This document shows positions 6,046 through 6,111 of a DNA stretch of 6,111 nt, piece by piece; the first letter of the stretch is position 1; each line of letters opens with the position of its first letter. The translations under genes were made by a program, and so were the position numbers. The notes under the pieces are model-generated. The model searched no databases. It was not told the DNA's origin and saw nothing but the letters and a program-made list of their open reading frames with translations. The stretch comes from an uncultured Eubacteriales bacterium (GTDB lineage: Bacteria; Bacillota_A; Clostridia; Christensenellales; Aristaeellaceae), in the NCBI GenBank assembly GCA_900553645.1, contig USEE01000098.1:1-6111 (forward strand). Direction: 5' to 3'.

Positions 6046-6111
6046 ATGGCATCCAAGGTACTGTTTGCCCCAATGAAATACGCGCGCTATGAGGCGACGC
6101 AGACGCTGCCC
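6046..6111 (+). CDS. N-terminus of a further protein, possibly DUF362 family (partial)
   Basis: An ATG at 6046 opens a frame that runs to the window edge, giving 22 residues beginning MASKVLFAPMKYARYEATQT. The ribosome site is weak (GAAAGTGA region about 6030-6040). The opening strand SKVLF is reminiscent of DUF362 proteins, which often carry ferredoxin-like domains, but 22 residues are too few for a firm call. Codon use is like the rest of the window. It follows the terminator at 5975-6003, so it probably starts its own transcription unit. Confidence 0.6.
   Translation, partial: MASKVLFAPMKYARYEATQTLP

Overview
The window is a GC-rich chromosomal segment of a bacterium, most likely an uncultured Bacillota (Clostridia-type) lineage. 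This rests on gene content: a VanY-type D,D-carboxypeptidase with an N-terminal anchor, a UgtP/MGDG-synthase-like glycosyltransferase and a Firmicutes-style pyrimidine-nucleoside phosphorylase. Promoters are canonical sigma-70/sigma-A type and intergenic stretches are AT-rich. An unusual trait is a strong preference for the isoleucine codon ATA despite the GC-rich coding sequence. The taxonomic assignment is inference.

Layout. Bases 1-235 (minus) hold the N-terminus of a Gfo/Idh/MocA oxidoreductase that runs off the left edge and has its own clear promoter. Bases 420-1256 (minus) hold a membrane-anchored VanY-family (M15B) D-Ala-D-Ala carboxypeptidase. Bases 1487-4474 (minus) form a three-gene transcription unit: a family 6 uracil-DNA-glycosylase-superfamily enzyme (hypoxanthine/deoxyinosine-DNA glycosylase), pyrimidine-nucleoside phosphorylase, then cobT. 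It starts at a strong promoter (4535-4563) and ends at a hairpin terminator (1419-1458). Bases 4708-5955 (plus) encode a divergently transcribed MGDG-synthase/GT28-type glycosyltransferase, closed by a hairpin terminator. From 6046 (plus) the first 22 codons of another gene are visible; it may be a DUF362 protein.

How the genes relate. The three genes of the minus-strand operon all act on base-sugar N-glycosidic bonds: excision of a deaminated base from DNA, phosphorolysis of pyrimidine nucleosides, and transfer of phosphoribose to the cobalamin lower-ligand base. The shared operon may reflect nucleoside and base salvage, but that is inference. The carboxypeptidase and the glycosyltransferase are both cell-envelope enzymes. 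The divergent promoters of the operon and the glycosyltransferase sit back to back with -35 elements that touch.

No gap between genes exceeds 300 bases; the largest are 1257-1486 and 4475-4707. I see no RNA genes, insertion sequences, CRISPR or phage elements. I do not see a clearly undescribed system here; the most notable points are the operon composition, the divergent promoter, a CxxC in the active-site region of CobT and the ATA codon bias.
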